A stretch of DNA of 64,000 nt from an archaeon (lineage in GTDB: Archaea > Aenigmatarchaeota > Aenigmatarchaeia > GW2011-AR5), in the NCBI GenBank assembly GCA_028279825.1, contig JANQNA010000007.1, forward strand, positions 153,409-217,408, in the 5' to 3' direction. The position numbers and the translations under genes were made by a program. The number at the start of each line of letters is the position of its first letter. The first letter of the stretch is position 1. Under the pieces are notes generated by a model that worked only from the letters and a program-made list of their open reading frames with translations, ran no database searches and was not told the DNA's origin. Shown piece by piece: positions 1-8,518 of this stretch.

Positions 1-2
1 TT

Positions 3-788
3 GAATCTATCAAACAGGAACCGCAGTACAGGCTTTCTATACACTTTGCATGCGGCATGGCCACTTATGTTTTCAAGGACGGAGATAAGATGGTGCCTCT
101 GCCGAAATTCTTCAACATTGAGGGATTCTTTGATTATCTCGGCCAGCTTACAAAAGAAATGCAGGAAAGCAAGATAAAATCCCTGAAGAAGCCGATTATA
201 ATCGGTAAACTGATGAAGAACATAAGCCGTTATGTTGACGAACAGTATAAGCCAAAGGACCTGAAATTTGTCAGAATGCTGGCCGGGGCGGTCAGCGGTA
301 CAAATTATCATGGACTGGCTGATTTCCACAAGAATTCCTTGTTTGTTGGAATGATGCACTTCCAGGATCCTTACAACTGGGATCTGGACAGGATACATAA
401 ATGTGATATTCACTACGCCACTCCTGACGGAAGGGTGCTCCCGTTCTGTACTTTCAACGTCATACCCGCCCTTTACAGGGACAAAGTACAGAGGAAGTTT
501 TCCATAACTTCAGAGGAATGGGAAAAGAAGACCGGTAAGAAGCTGGAAGATGACAAGCACCACAGAAATCTTACAAAAGAACAGATGGAACAGATAAGGG
601 AACAGTACGACAAGTACAGGAAATACAAAGAAAAGAAAGAGATGTGGACTGACTGGGGAACTGACGATCCGGTTCCTGCAGCGACAGTTGCTGCCCAACC
701 TGAACTGGTCCAGCTTGGAGCTCCCAAAAAATTGAGACCTACAATGTCACATCCTGCCGGCGGTCCTGCTAACTGCGATTCTTGCTAA
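3..788 (+). CDS. Radical SAM protein, Tes/MJ0619-like, C-terminal part
   Basis: The frame is open from base 3, so the N-terminal part with the radical SAM CxxxCxxC motif lies outside the window; 261 residues remain. The visible part has an IHFACGMATYVF stretch, then FQDPYNWDLDRIHKCDIHYA and DGRVLPFCTFNVIP. From memory this resembles the C-terminal region of MJ0619-type proteins, which include tetraether/macrocyclic archaeol lipid synthase (Tes) that joins phytanyl chains of membrane lipids. It has a charged helical tail and ends in a Cys-containing GGPANCDSC. A ferredoxin and an A-type Fe-S carrier follow closely, which suits a multi-cluster radical enzyme. The family call is moderate and the exact substrate is an inference. 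Confidence 0.55.
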   Translation, partial: ESIKQEPQYRLSIHFACGMATYVFKDGDKMVPLPKFFNIEGFFDYLGQLTKEMQESKIKSLKKPIIIGKLMKNISRYVDEQYKPKDLKFVRMLAGAVSGTNYHGLADFHKNSLFVGMMHFQDPYNWDLDRIHKCDIHYATPDGRVLPFCTFNVIPALYRDKVQRKFSITSEEWEKKTGKKLEDDKHHRNLTKEQMEQIREQYDKYRKYKEKKEMWTDWGTDDPVPAATVAAQPELVQLGAPKKLRPTMSHPAGGPANCDSC

Positions 789-804
789 ATATCCGGGGAT
801 ATTT

Positions 805-1053
805 ATGACATACTTAGTTCAGTATAACAAGAAGGGATGTATCGGTGCAGGTGCCTGCGTTGCGATGAATCCTGAAAGGTGGGAACTTCTTCAGACGGGC
901 AAAGCAGAGCTTAAAGGAAGCAAAGAAAAAGATGGCATGTTTGAACTGGAAATAGGTGAAGAGGAGCTTGAAAAGATGAAGGCGGCAGCAGGCGGCTGTC
1001 CCAAGGAAGTGATACACATAATAAACCAGGAAACCAAGGAGAAGGTGTTTTAA
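805..1053 (+). CDS. Small single-cluster ferredoxin
   Basis: An 82-residue acidic protein with an N-terminal CIGAGAC motif and a later GGCP, the layout of monocluster ferredoxins (CxxxxxC...CP). The second cysteine of a classic CxxCxxC motif is replaced by Ala, so a 3Fe-4S cluster or an incompletely ligated 4Fe-4S cluster is likely. It starts 17 bases after the radical SAM gene and is followed 23 bases later by an A-type Fe-S carrier, so the three are probably cotranscribed. A role as electron donor to the radical SAM enzyme is inferred from position only. Confidence 0.8.
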   Translation: MTYLVQYNKKGCIGAGACVAMNPERWELLQTGKAELKGSKEKDGMFELEIGEEELEKMKAAAGGCPKEVIHIINQETKEKVF

Positions 1054-1076
1054 ATAATATTCGGATGGTGTTTAAC

Positions 1077-1646
1077 ATGATGGCAAAAACAGAACTGATA
1101 ACAAAGGATATGACAATGGGTGAGATAATCGAGAAGTATCCCGCTTCAGCTGAGATCATGCTTAGCTATGGCCTTCATTGCGTTGGCTGCCATGTTAATC
1201 CAATGGAGAGTCTGAGAGACGGTGCAAAGGTGCACGGTATGGATGAGGTACAGGTGAAATCAATGCTTGATGAACTGAATGACATGGCTGCAAAAGAGCC
1301 TGTAAAGGAAGTGAAACAGGTGGATAATGGAAATGTTTCTTTGACAAAGGCTGCTGCCGACAAAATAACTGCTTTGATGAAGGCTGAAAATGCTGAGGGC
1401 GGTTTACGTTTCGGCGTTACAGCCGGCGGGTGTTCGGGTAAGACTTACATAATGGATTTTTCTTCTAAAAGAGAAGGGGACATAGTTTTTGAAGAACACG
1501 GTGTCAAGATATTTGTAGATCCAAAAGATATGGAATTCCTGAATGATTCCAAAATTGATTACGTAGAGAGCCTGCAGGGGTCCGGGTTCAAGATAGACAA
1601 CCCCAATGTGAGTAATTCCTGCGGCTGCGGAAAATCAGTTAACTGA
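1077..1646 (+). CDS. DUF1858 domain fused to HesB/IscA/SufA-type Fe-S carrier
   Basis: This 189-residue protein joins two domains. Residues about 5-70 hold a DUF1858/ScdA-N-like redox domain with LSYGLHCVGCHVNPMES, whose CVGC pair is the family mark. Residues about 90-189 are an A-type Fe-S carrier (HesB/IscA/SufA) with GVTAGGCSG and a C-terminal SCGCG, the three cysteines that hold a cluster. I chose the start at 1077 because an upstream in-frame GTG at 1065 has no support; 1080 is also possible. It likely receives or delivers Fe-S clusters in the cytoplasm, perhaps for the radical SAM enzyme upstream. The last 12 bases overlap the convergent next gene. Confidence 0.8.
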   Translation: MMAKTELITKDMTMGEIIEKYPASAEIMLSYGLHCVGCHVNPMESLRDGAKVHGMDEVQVKSMLDELNDMAAKEPVKEVKQVDNGNVSLTKAAADKITALMKAENAEGGLRFGVTAGGCSGKTYIMDFSSKREGDIVFEEHGVKIFVDPKDMEFLNDSKIDYVESLQGSGFKIDNPNVSNSCGCGKSVN

Positions 1647-2078
1647 CATAATTGCTCTTCCATTTCTATGGTCATGAAAATTGAAACTTAGTCCAAAGGC
1701 TTTCTGGGTTCTTGTTGCGTACTTGTTTGATATGTCAAACGTCAGAAGTTTTTTCCTCTCACCTTTTATCACTGAAATATTCAAAATTGCTGATGTGAAG
1801 GAATGTAGTTCTGTTTTTGGTTTGATCAGTTTGTTGTATTTTACTGTTACATTGTAATTCACAAGCTTAACGTGTTTGCCCTTACTTACAGCAAAACGAT
1901 GTCCTTCTGTGTTCAACCTGTTTTTCCGGAAAATGTCTATTTTTTCCTCATAGAAGACAAAACCCAGCACACCTACCAGCAGCAGAACCATGAATAAGTG
2001 GAAAAAATTCAGCAATACAGATAACAGGAACAATACACCAAACCCTGATACGAATATAATCAGGTCAACTTTCTGCAT
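1635..2078 (-). CDS. Membrane-anchored protein of unknown function
   Basis: A 147-residue protein with a long hydrophobic N-terminus (about residues 5-45, two membrane helices in a hairpin) followed by a basic, beta-rich soluble part. I do not recognise the family. The soluble part has the alternating pattern of a PH-like or bacterial-PH domain, but no motif proves it. It is convergent with the Fe-S carrier and divergent from the metallophosphoesterase, with AT-rich promoter sequence between 2079 and 2137. Confidence 0.65.
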   Translation of the reverse strand: MQKVDLIIFVSGFGVLFLLSVLLNFFHLFMVLLLVGVLGFVFYEEKIDIFRKNRLNTEGHRFAVSKGKHVKLVNYNVTVKYNKLIKPKTELHSFTSAILNISVIKGERKKLLTFDISNKYATRTQKAFGLSFNFHDHRNGRAIMSVN

Positions 2079-2137
2079 AGATCATATTTGGTTTCCCCGG
2101 TTTAAAACCTTAAATGTGTTCTGAAGTGAGTAAAAAA

Positions 2138-2734
2138 ATGAAGATCCTTGCTGCGAGCGACCTTCATAACAACAAAGAAGTCGTGAAACAACTTGCAAAG
2201 GAGGCCGAAGACGAGAATGTGGACCTTATACTGTTAGCCGGTGATTTGTCTGTTTTTGGGGATTTAGAACCGGATATGGTAGGTCCTTTTGTTGCGACAG
2301 GCAAAAAGGTTGCTTTTGTTTCAGGAAATCACGATGTTGTCGGGACAGAGGAGATGCTAAAGGAAAAATACAAGACTATTGATTTACAGCGTCATGCATT
2401 TGCATACAGGGACGTCGGTGTTTTCGGTGCAGGCGGTTCAAACATCGGCATTAATATTTCTACAGACGAGGAAACTTTTGAGAATCTGAGCAACGGATTC
2501 AAGTACATCAAAAGCGCAGGAAAAAAGATAATGATGACACACATGCATCCCAAGGGAAGCATGGTGGAGAAGTTTACTTTCCCCGGTGACGGCGGCGTTA
2601 CAAAGGCCATATACAGGTTCAAGCCTGACATACACATATCCGGGCACATCCACGAAATGGAAGGCTTTGAAGAAAAAATGGGCGATACAAAGGTTCTTTG
2701 CATAGGTTCAAGAGGAAAAATAATAGAGATTTAA
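2138..2734 (+). CDS. Calcineurin-like metallophosphoesterase
   Basis: A 198-residue enzyme with the metallophosphatase motifs in order: ASDLHNN near the N-terminus (DxH), LLAGDLS (GDxx), VSGNHD (GNHD), MTHMHPKG and SGHIHE (GHxH). These bind two metal ions in phosphodiesterases such as YfcE/MJ0936. The start at 2138 is preferred over the in-frame 2114 because a TATA-like ggtttaaaacc ends about 28 bases upstream, giving a leaderless transcript, and because DxH is normally a few residues from the N-terminus. Substrate cannot be told. The 3' end overlaps the next convergent gene by four bases. Confidence 0.88.
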   Translation: MKILAASDLHNNKEVVKQLAKEAEDENVDLILLAGDLSVFGDLEPDMVGPFVATGKKVAFVSGNHDVVGTEEMLKEKYKTIDLQRHAFAYRDVGVFGAGGSNIGINISTDEETFENLSNGFKYIKSAGKKIMMTHMHPKGSMVEKFTFPGDGGVTKAIYRFKPDIHISGHIHEMEGFEEKMGDTKVLCIGSRGKIIEI

Positions 2735-3093
2735 ATAACTGTGCTCATTGCGCTGGCAAGTTTTTTTCTAAGTACCGGATAATAACGTCCCAGAGAACCT
2801 TCAAGCCTTGAAACTGGTATATCTTTGATCTCTGTCCAAATATCCCTGGAAACGTCCTTAACTTCCTTTTCAGCCCGATTGTATTTTCCATTCCATAATT
2901 CAACCGCATGACCTAGCCTTGATCCTCTTATACAGCCCCAGGTAAAACCATAAAGTTCCGGCTGGGAAACAGGCATTAATCCACGGGCATATTCCCTATA
3001 GTCTTCTTTGTCTATCTCCCCGTCAGCAAACTGATAGAATAATTTCTGCAGTAAACGACCTTTTGCACTACCTTCCCTGAATCCAGGTATCAT
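2731..3093 (-). CDS. Conserved-looking hypothetical protein
   Basis: A 120-residue soluble, basic protein, mostly helical, with no membrane segment and no family motif I recognise. Aromatic/Gly-rich FTWGCIRGSRLG sits in the middle. It ends four bases inside the metallophosphoesterase gene on the other strand, a tight convergent overlap that supports it as a real gene. Upstream on the same strand lies a small ribbon-helix-helix gene about 30 bases away, so the two may be cotranscribed. Confidence 0.55.
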   Translation of the reverse strand: MIPGFREGSAKGRLLQKLFYQFADGEIDKEDYREYARGLMPVSQPELYGFTWGCIRGSRLGHAVELWNGKYNRAEKEVKDVSRDIWTEIKDIPVSRLEGSLGRYYPVLRKKLASAMSTVI

Positions 3094-3122
3094 GCAGAAA
3101 TTGTCTCAGAAATTTATTTAAG

Positions 3123-3287
3123 CTATCTTCTGATCAGTCTTCGCTTTTCGTGAAGAACGCCCAAAGACTTGAGGTATTCCATTAGAGCTAATCTGGATAT
3201 TTCAGACTCTTTCATATCTAAACGCTGGCCTACGTTCTTCAGAATCTTATGCGTCTTGTCAGGAAGTTTATATCTTACGTATCCCAT
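3123..3287 (-). CDS. Small ribbon-helix-helix-like DNA-binding protein
   Basis: A 54-residue basic protein starting MGYVRYKLPDKTHKILK, followed by a helix (ESEISRLALMEYLKSLGV) and an Arg-rich end. A short beta-strand-like start with two helices and many Lys/Arg is the layout of MetJ/Arc/CopG regulators. AT-rich sequence upstream (acactataatgtattt) contains the likely divergent promoters of this gene and of the oxidoreductase operon starting at 3399, so it might regulate itself or that operon. The family assignment rests on pattern only. Confidence 0.55.
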   Translation of the reverse strand: MGYVRYKLPDKTHKILKNVGQRLDMKESEISRLALMEYLKSLGVLHEKRRLIRR

Positions 3288-3398
3288 GTATTCACCATCT
3301 ATACACTATAATGTATTTACATGTTAATAATTACAGTAAAGCATTTAAACTATGACCGGGAGAATAAGCAGAGTAGAAATGTTTTTGGGGACTAGTTA

Positions 3399-5186
3399 AT
3401 GTCAAGGATTGTTAACAAATTTTCATGGAAAGTTGGCGGAGCAGCCGGCGACGGGATACTCAATGCCGGACTGCAGATGTTTGCAAAGACATGCCTAAGG
3501 GGAGGACTACAGGTTTTTGCTACTGCTGAATACCCTTCTTTAATCAGAGGCGGGCACAATAACCTTGACGTGCATGTATGTGCAGAGCCTGTGCATTCGC
3601 ACACTAAAGACACAAATCTTCTGGTTGCTTTTAACAAAGAGACTATTGACAAGCACAAACATGAATTAACAGAGGGCGCAGGCGTTATATTTGACGGGGA
3701 TAATGTAAAGGTAGAAGAAAACGAGTTTGACAAGAAAGTAAGACTTTATCCGGTGCCGCTGCTGAAGCTGGCAAATGAAAACGGCGGGAAAGTAATGAGG
3801 AATACAGTGGCTTTGGGTGCTACAATGGCCCTGCTCGATTTTGATATGACAATATTTAATCAGGTAGTCAGTGACAACTTTCTAAAGAAAAAAGGACAGG
3901 GAATTGTTGACAGCAACATAAAAGCTGCAAAGGCTGGCTTTGATTACATAAAATCCACCCAAAAGGAAGAGTTCGGATGGAAACTGGAGAAGCAGGAGAG
4001 AGAAAACAATCTCTTTATGTCCGGTAATGAAGCAATAGCAGCAGGCGCGATAAAGGGCGGCTGCAAGTTCTATTCTGCCTATCCAATGACGCCTGCATCT
4101 TCTGTAATGATTAATCTTGCAGCACAGGAAAGGAATTTTGGTATTGTTGTAAAGCATACTGAGGATGAACTGGCTGCGGTGAACATGGCTGTTGGTGCAG
4201 CCTTTGCCGGCGTAAGATCGGCTACCGGTACATCCGGCGGCGGTTTTTGCTTAATGGCGGAAGGATTCGGACTTGCAAACATGTCTGAGACTCCGATAGT
4301 TATGGTGGAAGCAATGAGACCTGGCCCGGGATCCGGTATGGCAACGCATACAAGCCAGGGTGATTTAAGATTTTTGATGCATGTGTCAACTGACGAAGCA
4401 CCAAGAATAATTATTGCACCCGGTGATATTGAGGAATGTTTCTTCAGGACGATAGATGCATTTAATCTTGCTGAAAAATACCAGATGCCTGTTATAATTC
4501 TTACGGATAAGTTTCTTGCGGAGAGCTATGCTACTGCTGTGGAGTATGACGTAAGTAACGTCAAGATTGAGAGAGGAAAACTGATGACGGATGCAGAAGC
4601 GGCTAAAGAAACAGATTACAGACGATACAGAATAACTGAAGACGGGATTTCTCCAAGAGCTATTCCTTCCCAGAAAGGTGCGATTCATGTTGCTTCAAGT
4701 TACGAGCACGATGAACACGGCAACGAGTGTGAAGATGAAGACAACCGCGTTGCAATGCACGACAAGAGATTCAGAAAGCTGGATAATGCTGATAAGGATA
4801 TAGACAGGCCAAAAACATACGGTGACGGTGACTTGAACATACTTTCATGGGGATCAACAAAGGGTCCAGTGCTTGAGGCGCAAAAGCTTCTGGAAAAGGA
4901 TGGAATAAAGACAAAGTTTACTCACGTTGTTTTTATGAGCCCTTTCCCGACAAAGGAAATGACGGATCTGGCGAAAGACCCGAACCTGATAATTGTTGAG
5001 AACAACAAGACTGCTCTTTTTGCGGGCATGATAAGAGAGCATACGGGGCTGGAGATAGAGCGCAAGGTGCTCAGGTATGACGGCAGAGGATTTGCACCTG
5101 AGGACATACACAAGGGTGTAAAGGAAATACTTAACGGTAAAAAAGAAGTCGTGTTTAGCAGACACGGCATAACGAGGTCTGAATAA
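3399..5186 (+). CDS. 2-oxoacid:ferredoxin oxidoreductase, fused gamma-alpha subunit
   Basis: A 595-residue subunit. The first 190 or so residues (WKVGGAAGDGI, YPSLIRGGHNN) are the gamma domain that helps bind coenzyme A in related enzymes. The rest is the alpha domain with YPMTPASSVM, the counterpart of the YPITPSS substrate-binding motif, then VKHTEDELAAVNMAVGAAFAG and SETPIVMVEAMRPGPGSG. Together with the beta subunit it oxidatively decarboxylates a 2-oxoacid to acyl-CoA and reduces ferredoxin. Gamma-alpha fusion is the form seen in two-subunit archaeal enzymes. Whether pyruvate or 2-oxoglutarate is preferred cannot be read from the sequence. A TATA-like catttaaac lies about 50 bases upstream. 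Confidence 0.92.
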   Translation: MSRIVNKFSWKVGGAAGDGILNAGLQMFAKTCLRGGLQVFATAEYPSLIRGGHNNLDVHVCAEPVHSHTKDTNLLVAFNKETIDKHKHELTEGAGVIFDGDNVKVEENEFDKKVRLYPVPLLKLANENGGKVMRNTVALGATMALLDFDMTIFNQVVSDNFLKKKGQGIVDSNIKAAKAGFDYIKSTQKEEFGWKLEKQERENNLFMSGNEAIAAGAIKGGCKFYSAYPMTPASSVMINLAAQERNFGIVVKHTEDELAAVNMAVGAAFAGVRSATGTSGGGFCLMAEGFGLANMSETPIVMVEAMRPGPGSGMATHTSQGDLRFLMHVSTDEAPRIIIAPGDIEECFFRTIDAFNLAEKYQMPVIILTDKFLAESYATAVEYDVSNVKIERGKLMTDAEAAKETDYRRYRITEDGISPRAIPSQKGAIHVASSYEHDEHGNECEDEDNRVAMHDKRFRKLDNADKDIDRPKTYGDGDLNILSWGSTKGPVLEAQKLLEKDGIKTKFTHVVFMSPFPTKEMTDLAKDPNLIIVENNKTALFAGMIREHTGLEIERKVLRYDGRGFAPEDIHKGVKEILNGKKEVVFSRHGITRSE

Positions 5187-5187
5187 T

Positions 5188-6045
5188 ATGGCAAGTATAG
5201 CTGAACTAACGCCGAAGGAAACACCTACGTGGTGTCCGGGCTGCGGCGACTTTACAATACTGAGCTCTTTGAAGAACGCAATAGCTGAGGCTGGGCTGAA
5301 ACCGGAGGAGACAGTGATAGCATCAGGCATTGGCTGTGGTTCTAAAGCGCCGCACTACGTCAAGACTTACGGTTTTGAAAGTCTGCACGGCAGGGGTATA
5401 CCGGCTGCAACGGGTGCCAAACTTGCCAATCACAAATTGAATGTGCTGGTTGTTGCAGGCGATGGTGATACTTATGGAATTGGATGTAACCACTTCATGC
5501 ATACGATGAGAAGAAACCTGAACATGACTTTCGTGATCCAGGACAATGCAATATACGGGTTAACAAAGGGCCAAACCTCACCGACAAGCCAGCAGGGGTT
5601 CAAGTCTAATTCGACACCTACCGGTGTATTGGAAGAGCCGGTTAATCCTGTTAGATGGGCAATAATTGCCGGTGCTACGTATGTTGCACGTGGATATGCG
5701 ATGGATATAAACCATCTGAAAGAGCTTATTGTCGGTGCGCTAAAACATAACGGAATGTCCGTAGTTGACGTGCTACAGCCTTGCGTTACGTATAACAAGG
5801 TAAATACGGCTCCATGGTACAACGAAAGAGTTTATCATATCAAGGATCACAATGTGAAGGACAAAGAAGCGGCAATGAAACTTGCTGACAATGAATGGGG
5901 AGACAAGATTCCTATAGGGCTGTTCTATCATGAAAAGGACAAACCTACATACGAAGAGGGAATACCACAGATTGCCAAGCAGCCTCTGAAGGATCACGAC
6001 ATAAGCAATGTTGATATCAGCAAACTTCTTTTGAAGTACAAATAG
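5188..6045 (+). CDS. 2-oxoacid:ferredoxin oxidoreductase, beta subunit
   Basis: A 285-residue thiamine-diphosphate subunit. WCPGCGD near residue 15 begins the family signature, GIGCGSK follows, and the cofactor/Mg site is VVAGDGDTYGIGCNHFMH with IYGLTKGQTSPT. It starts one base after the stop of the alpha subunit, so the pair is translationally coupled. No separate delta (2x4Fe-4S) subunit is next to it, consistent with the two-subunit class in which the beta subunit carries a single cluster through its cysteines. Confidence 0.93.
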   Translation: MASIAELTPKETPTWCPGCGDFTILSSLKNAIAEAGLKPEETVIASGIGCGSKAPHYVKTYGFESLHGRGIPAATGAKLANHKLNVLVVAGDGDTYGIGCNHFMHTMRRNLNMTFVIQDNAIYGLTKGQTSPTSQQGFKSNSTPTGVLEEPVNPVRWAIIAGATYVARGYAMDINHLKELIVGALKHNGMSVVDVLQPCVTYNKVNTAPWYNERVYHIKDHNVKDKEAAMKLADNEWGDKIPIGLFYHEKDKPTYEEGIPQIAKQPLKDHDISNVDISKLLLKYK

Positions 6046-6078
6046 GCTATTTTTAAAGATACCTGGGACTAGGATTCT

Positions 6079-6912
6079 ATGAAAGTTGAGCTACATTCGC
6101 ACACTAACTATTCGCGCGGAAAGAAGATATTCTATGACGGGATAGCTTCGCCTGATGAAATGGTACACCGTGCGAAAAAACTGGGTTTAGGGGCTATAGC
6201 TATAACTGATCATAACACGATGTTGGGAATAGAAGAGGCCAAGGCAGCCGGCAAGAAATACGGGGTAACTGTTATACCCGGCGAGGAGATATCTTCAAAA
6301 CACGGCCATGTTACGGCTTTGGGCATCAGCGAGACAATAAGACCCGGGCTGAGTATATTTGACACGGTTGATCTTATTCATGCACAGGGCGGCGTGGCTA
6401 TATCAGTTCATCCTTTTGACATAAACAATGACGGACTGCGTGAACGTGCAAAGGCTTGTGATGCTATAGAGATCTTTAACGGTGTGAATATAGAGAGAAT
6501 CTCCAATATCAAGTCAAGAAACTTTGCTACGCGTACGGGCATGGTTCAGGTTGCAGGCAGCGACGCGCACTGTCCTGACATGCTCGGGAGCGGAATAATC
6601 AATACGAGAGCAAAGACTGTGAATCAGATATTGGACAATATAAGAAACGGGAAAATAACACCGGAATACAAGTATCTTCCGATTACTACAATAATGAGAT
6701 ATTCTGTGAGAAAGCTGGGAATGTCCTTTGACCACACACAGAAATACATAGACAATAACTACACGGGAGTGAAAAGAACAATAAGCAAGAAGATGCTGGG
6801 TACAGTGAAGTACAGTCCCGGCTCGATAGACAAGTTTTTCAGTCTTTTGGCGTATGTATCTTTAGCCAGTACAGTCACATACAGCTTCTGGCGCAACGGC
6901 ATACGCGGGTAA
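6079..6912 (+). CDS. PHP-domain phosphoesterase with C-terminal membrane tail
   Basis: A 277-residue protein. Residues 1-200 form a PHP domain: VELHSHTNYSRGKK, AIAITDHNT, PGEEIS, SVHPFD and AGSDAHCPDM supply the metal-binding His and Asp residues of the family, which hydrolyses phosphate esters. The C-terminal 25 residues (FFSLLAYVSLASTVTYSFW) look like a membrane segment, placing the enzyme at the membrane. The substrate is unknown. The final 26 bases of the gene belong to a repeat that recurs after the second downstream paralog at 8442, so the end of this gene has been copied. Confidence 0.85.
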   Translation: MKVELHSHTNYSRGKKIFYDGIASPDEMVHRAKKLGLGAIAITDHNTMLGIEEAKAAGKKYGVTVIPGEEISSKHGHVTALGISETIRPGLSIFDTVDLIHAQGGVAISVHPFDINNDGLRERAKACDAIEIFNGVNIERISNIKSRNFATRTGMVQVAGSDAHCPDMLGSGIINTRAKTVNQILDNIRNGKITPEYKYLPITTIMRYSVRKLGMSFDHTQKYIDNNYTGVKRTISKKMLGTVKYSPGSIDKFFSLLAYVSLASTVTYSFWRNGIRG

Positions 6913-6943
6913 TTGATCCGTAAAGTTACTCTGGTTTTTATAG
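6887..6943 (+). repeat. Repeated 3'-end/promoter element, copy A
   Basis: A 57-base element that begins in the last codons of the PHP gene and ends at a TATA box (tttttatag). A copy of the same length lies at 8442-8498 and I count 51 of 57 identical positions; a shorter version lies at 7643-7684. Each copy is followed about 20 bases later by the start of one of three paralogous genes, so the element works as their core promoter. Confidence 0.8.
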
Positions 6944-6962
6944 TCTATTGTTAAGTCTACTT

Positions 6963-7625
6963 ATGGTACACGTAACTGCTTATCAAACACCTTTGATTAG
7001 CCGTGAAGATACTCTATCAGATACTTTTCACTTTCCTTCTGCTTTAGAGGGTGACAATAGAATTACGGCCTATTCTTTTCAGGTTGTGAGTGACTTAAAT
7101 CGTGTTTCCAGTTTACTTGTTGACCGAATTAGTTCAAATCTTTTCTATAGTATTCCAAGGAAGATTTTTACTGCTAGCGGCGACTCTTATCGTGCTCCAG
7201 GACGTTTTCCTCAATTGATTGAGAGTGTTGAACGTGTTAGGGGACTTCTGGAAGAAGCACGTTCCAGTGAAATGCGGACGATAATAGATGAACAACGAAT
7301 GGAGGAATGGGAGCAATATCTTAAGGAAATGGACGAAGATCAAATGTTTCAGGCATATCTGGCTGCAAGCTCGGGAACACTTCCGGTTGAGCAGATTTTT
7401 GTTCCAGGTACAAGAGAATTTGTGGAATACTACGCTCAACTTCGTAGAGATCTTAGGGGAAAACACCAGAATCTTTCTGGAATTGATTGGTCGTCTGTTG
7501 TTAATATGCTGGAAATGGCTTATCATGACTATGCTGAACTTGAAGACAAGTCTTTGTTTGTTGGTCCTCTTGAGTGGCAGGTAGACGAAGACGGCCATAT
7601 AGCACGCAGACCGTACCAGGAATAA
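6963..7625 (+). CDS. Unknown protein, tandem paralog 1
   Basis: A 220-residue soluble protein of no family I recognise, first of three tandem paralogs. All three share a C-terminal block: an LPVEQ/IPVEQ/LPVEI motif, then a hydrophobic-aromatic helix (EFVEYYAQLRRDL here) and about 25 residues on an xWxxVxxxxxxAYxxY-like helix. The N-terminal halves differ more. ATG at 6963 is chosen over an in-frame TTG at 6948 because the TATA box of repeat copy A lies about 25 bases upstream, giving a leaderless transcript. Confidence 0.75.
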   Translation: MVHVTAYQTPLISREDTLSDTFHFPSALEGDNRITAYSFQVVSDLNRVSSLLVDRISSNLFYSIPRKIFTASGDSYRAPGRFPQLIESVERVRGLLEEARSSEMRTIIDEQRMEEWEQYLKEMDEDQMFQAYLAASSGTLPVEQIFVPGTREFVEYYAQLRRDLRGKHQNLSGIDWSSVVNMLEMAYHDYAELEDKSLFVGPLEWQVDEDGHIARRPYQE

Positions 7626-7642
7626 TCGTTTTAAGCAAGATA

Positions 7643-7684
7643 CATACGTGTAATTGATCCGTAATTGCGGATATTCTTTTATAG
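7643..7684 (+). repeat. Repeated promoter element, copy B (degenerate)
   Basis: A 42-base shortened copy of the element at 6887 and 8442. It keeps catacg, the gtaattgatccgtaatt core and a TATA box (cttttatag). It lies between paralog 1 and paralog 2 and ends about 20 bases before the ATG of paralog 2, so it supplies that gene's promoter. Confidence 0.7.
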
Positions 7685-7704
7685 ATTGTATACAAGATAA
7701 CGAC

Positions 7705-8409
7705 ATGTCAGCGGAAGGCGAACCACAAACAAAATCACGGATATTTGCATATCAGATGCCAGATATTAGAATATTTGCCGGAAAACAAAGTCCGGCTACA
7801 AGATATGATTTTCAACCTCTTTCTATAGGTTTTGACATAGACGATGCCTGTATTTATGTTATTGGTTATGACGAACGGGATCCCAAAAAAATTAATATGG
7901 AACTCTGGAATTATTTAAGAGAAAAAAAAGATGTGGCTCGTGGGCACCGTTTTGGATATGAAAAAGATGGGAGCAGGGAACCTGCCAGGGATACTAGACA
8001 TCTAGCAGAACAAGTCGAAAACGCTAAAGAGTTGGTCTCTAGAGCCAGGTCCAAGGCATTTTACAGACGACCTTTTTCTAGATGGTCAACAAAGGCATGG
8101 GAGGCATTTGCTGAGGCTGTAGAAGCTGATTCTGAATATCAGGTTTTTTTGAGGGCTCAACAAGCAGATATACCAGTTGAGCAAACAATAGTTCCCGGCG
8201 TGGCCGAATTCGTTGAAAGAGCTTTTGCTTTAGAAAGTGAATTAGACGGAAAATATGAAGAATTTGCCAGTGTGAATTGGGATGCTGTTGGACATAAAGT
8301 GGGAGCGGCGTATTGGAGATTTAATAACTTTGGAGATGAATCTGGTAGTTTTCAGGGACCTCTTGAATTTGAGCAAAGACTTGCAGGAATATTCAGAAAG
8401 GATGAGTAA
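7705..8409 (+). CDS. Unknown protein, tandem paralog 2
   Basis: A 234-residue soluble protein, second of the three tandem paralogs. It carries the shared block IPVEQTIVPGVAEFVERAF followed by VNWDAVGHKVGAAYWRFN, closest to paralog 1 (LPVEQIFVPGTREFVEYYA). An Arg/Lys-rich stretch precedes it. I chose ATG 7705 over an upstream in-frame TTG because the TATA box of repeat copy B sits about 25 bases upstream. The gene ends at GGPLEFEQ-like residues close to the GPLEW of paralog 1. No function can be assigned. Confidence 0.75.
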   Translation: MSAEGEPQTKSRIFAYQMPDIRIFAGKQSPATRYDFQPLSIGFDIDDACIYVIGYDERDPKKINMELWNYLREKKDVARGHRFGYEKDGSREPARDTRHLAEQVENAKELVSRARSKAFYRRPFSRWSTKAWEAFAEAVEADSEYQVFLRAQQADIPVEQTIVPGVAEFVERAFALESELDGKYEEFASVNWDAVGHKVGAAYWRFNNFGDESGSFQGPLEFEQRLAGIFRKDE

Positions 8410-8441
8410 TTCTTTTATAGACTCTTTCTGAATGTACAATC

Positions 8442-8498
8442 TCTGGCGCAACGGCATACGCGTGTAATTGTTCCGTAATTGTAATCTGGTTTTTATAG
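8442..8498 (+). repeat. Repeated 3'-end/promoter element, copy C
   Basis: Intergenic copy of the element at 6887-6943, same length and 51 of 57 bases identical. Its first half reproduces the last codons of the PHP gene although no PHP gene is here. Its second half holds the gtaattgttccgtaattg core and the TATA box tttttatag. It ends about 20 bases before the ATG of paralog 3. Confidence 0.8.
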
Positions 8499-8518
8499 AT
8501 TAATGACAATTTGAATCC

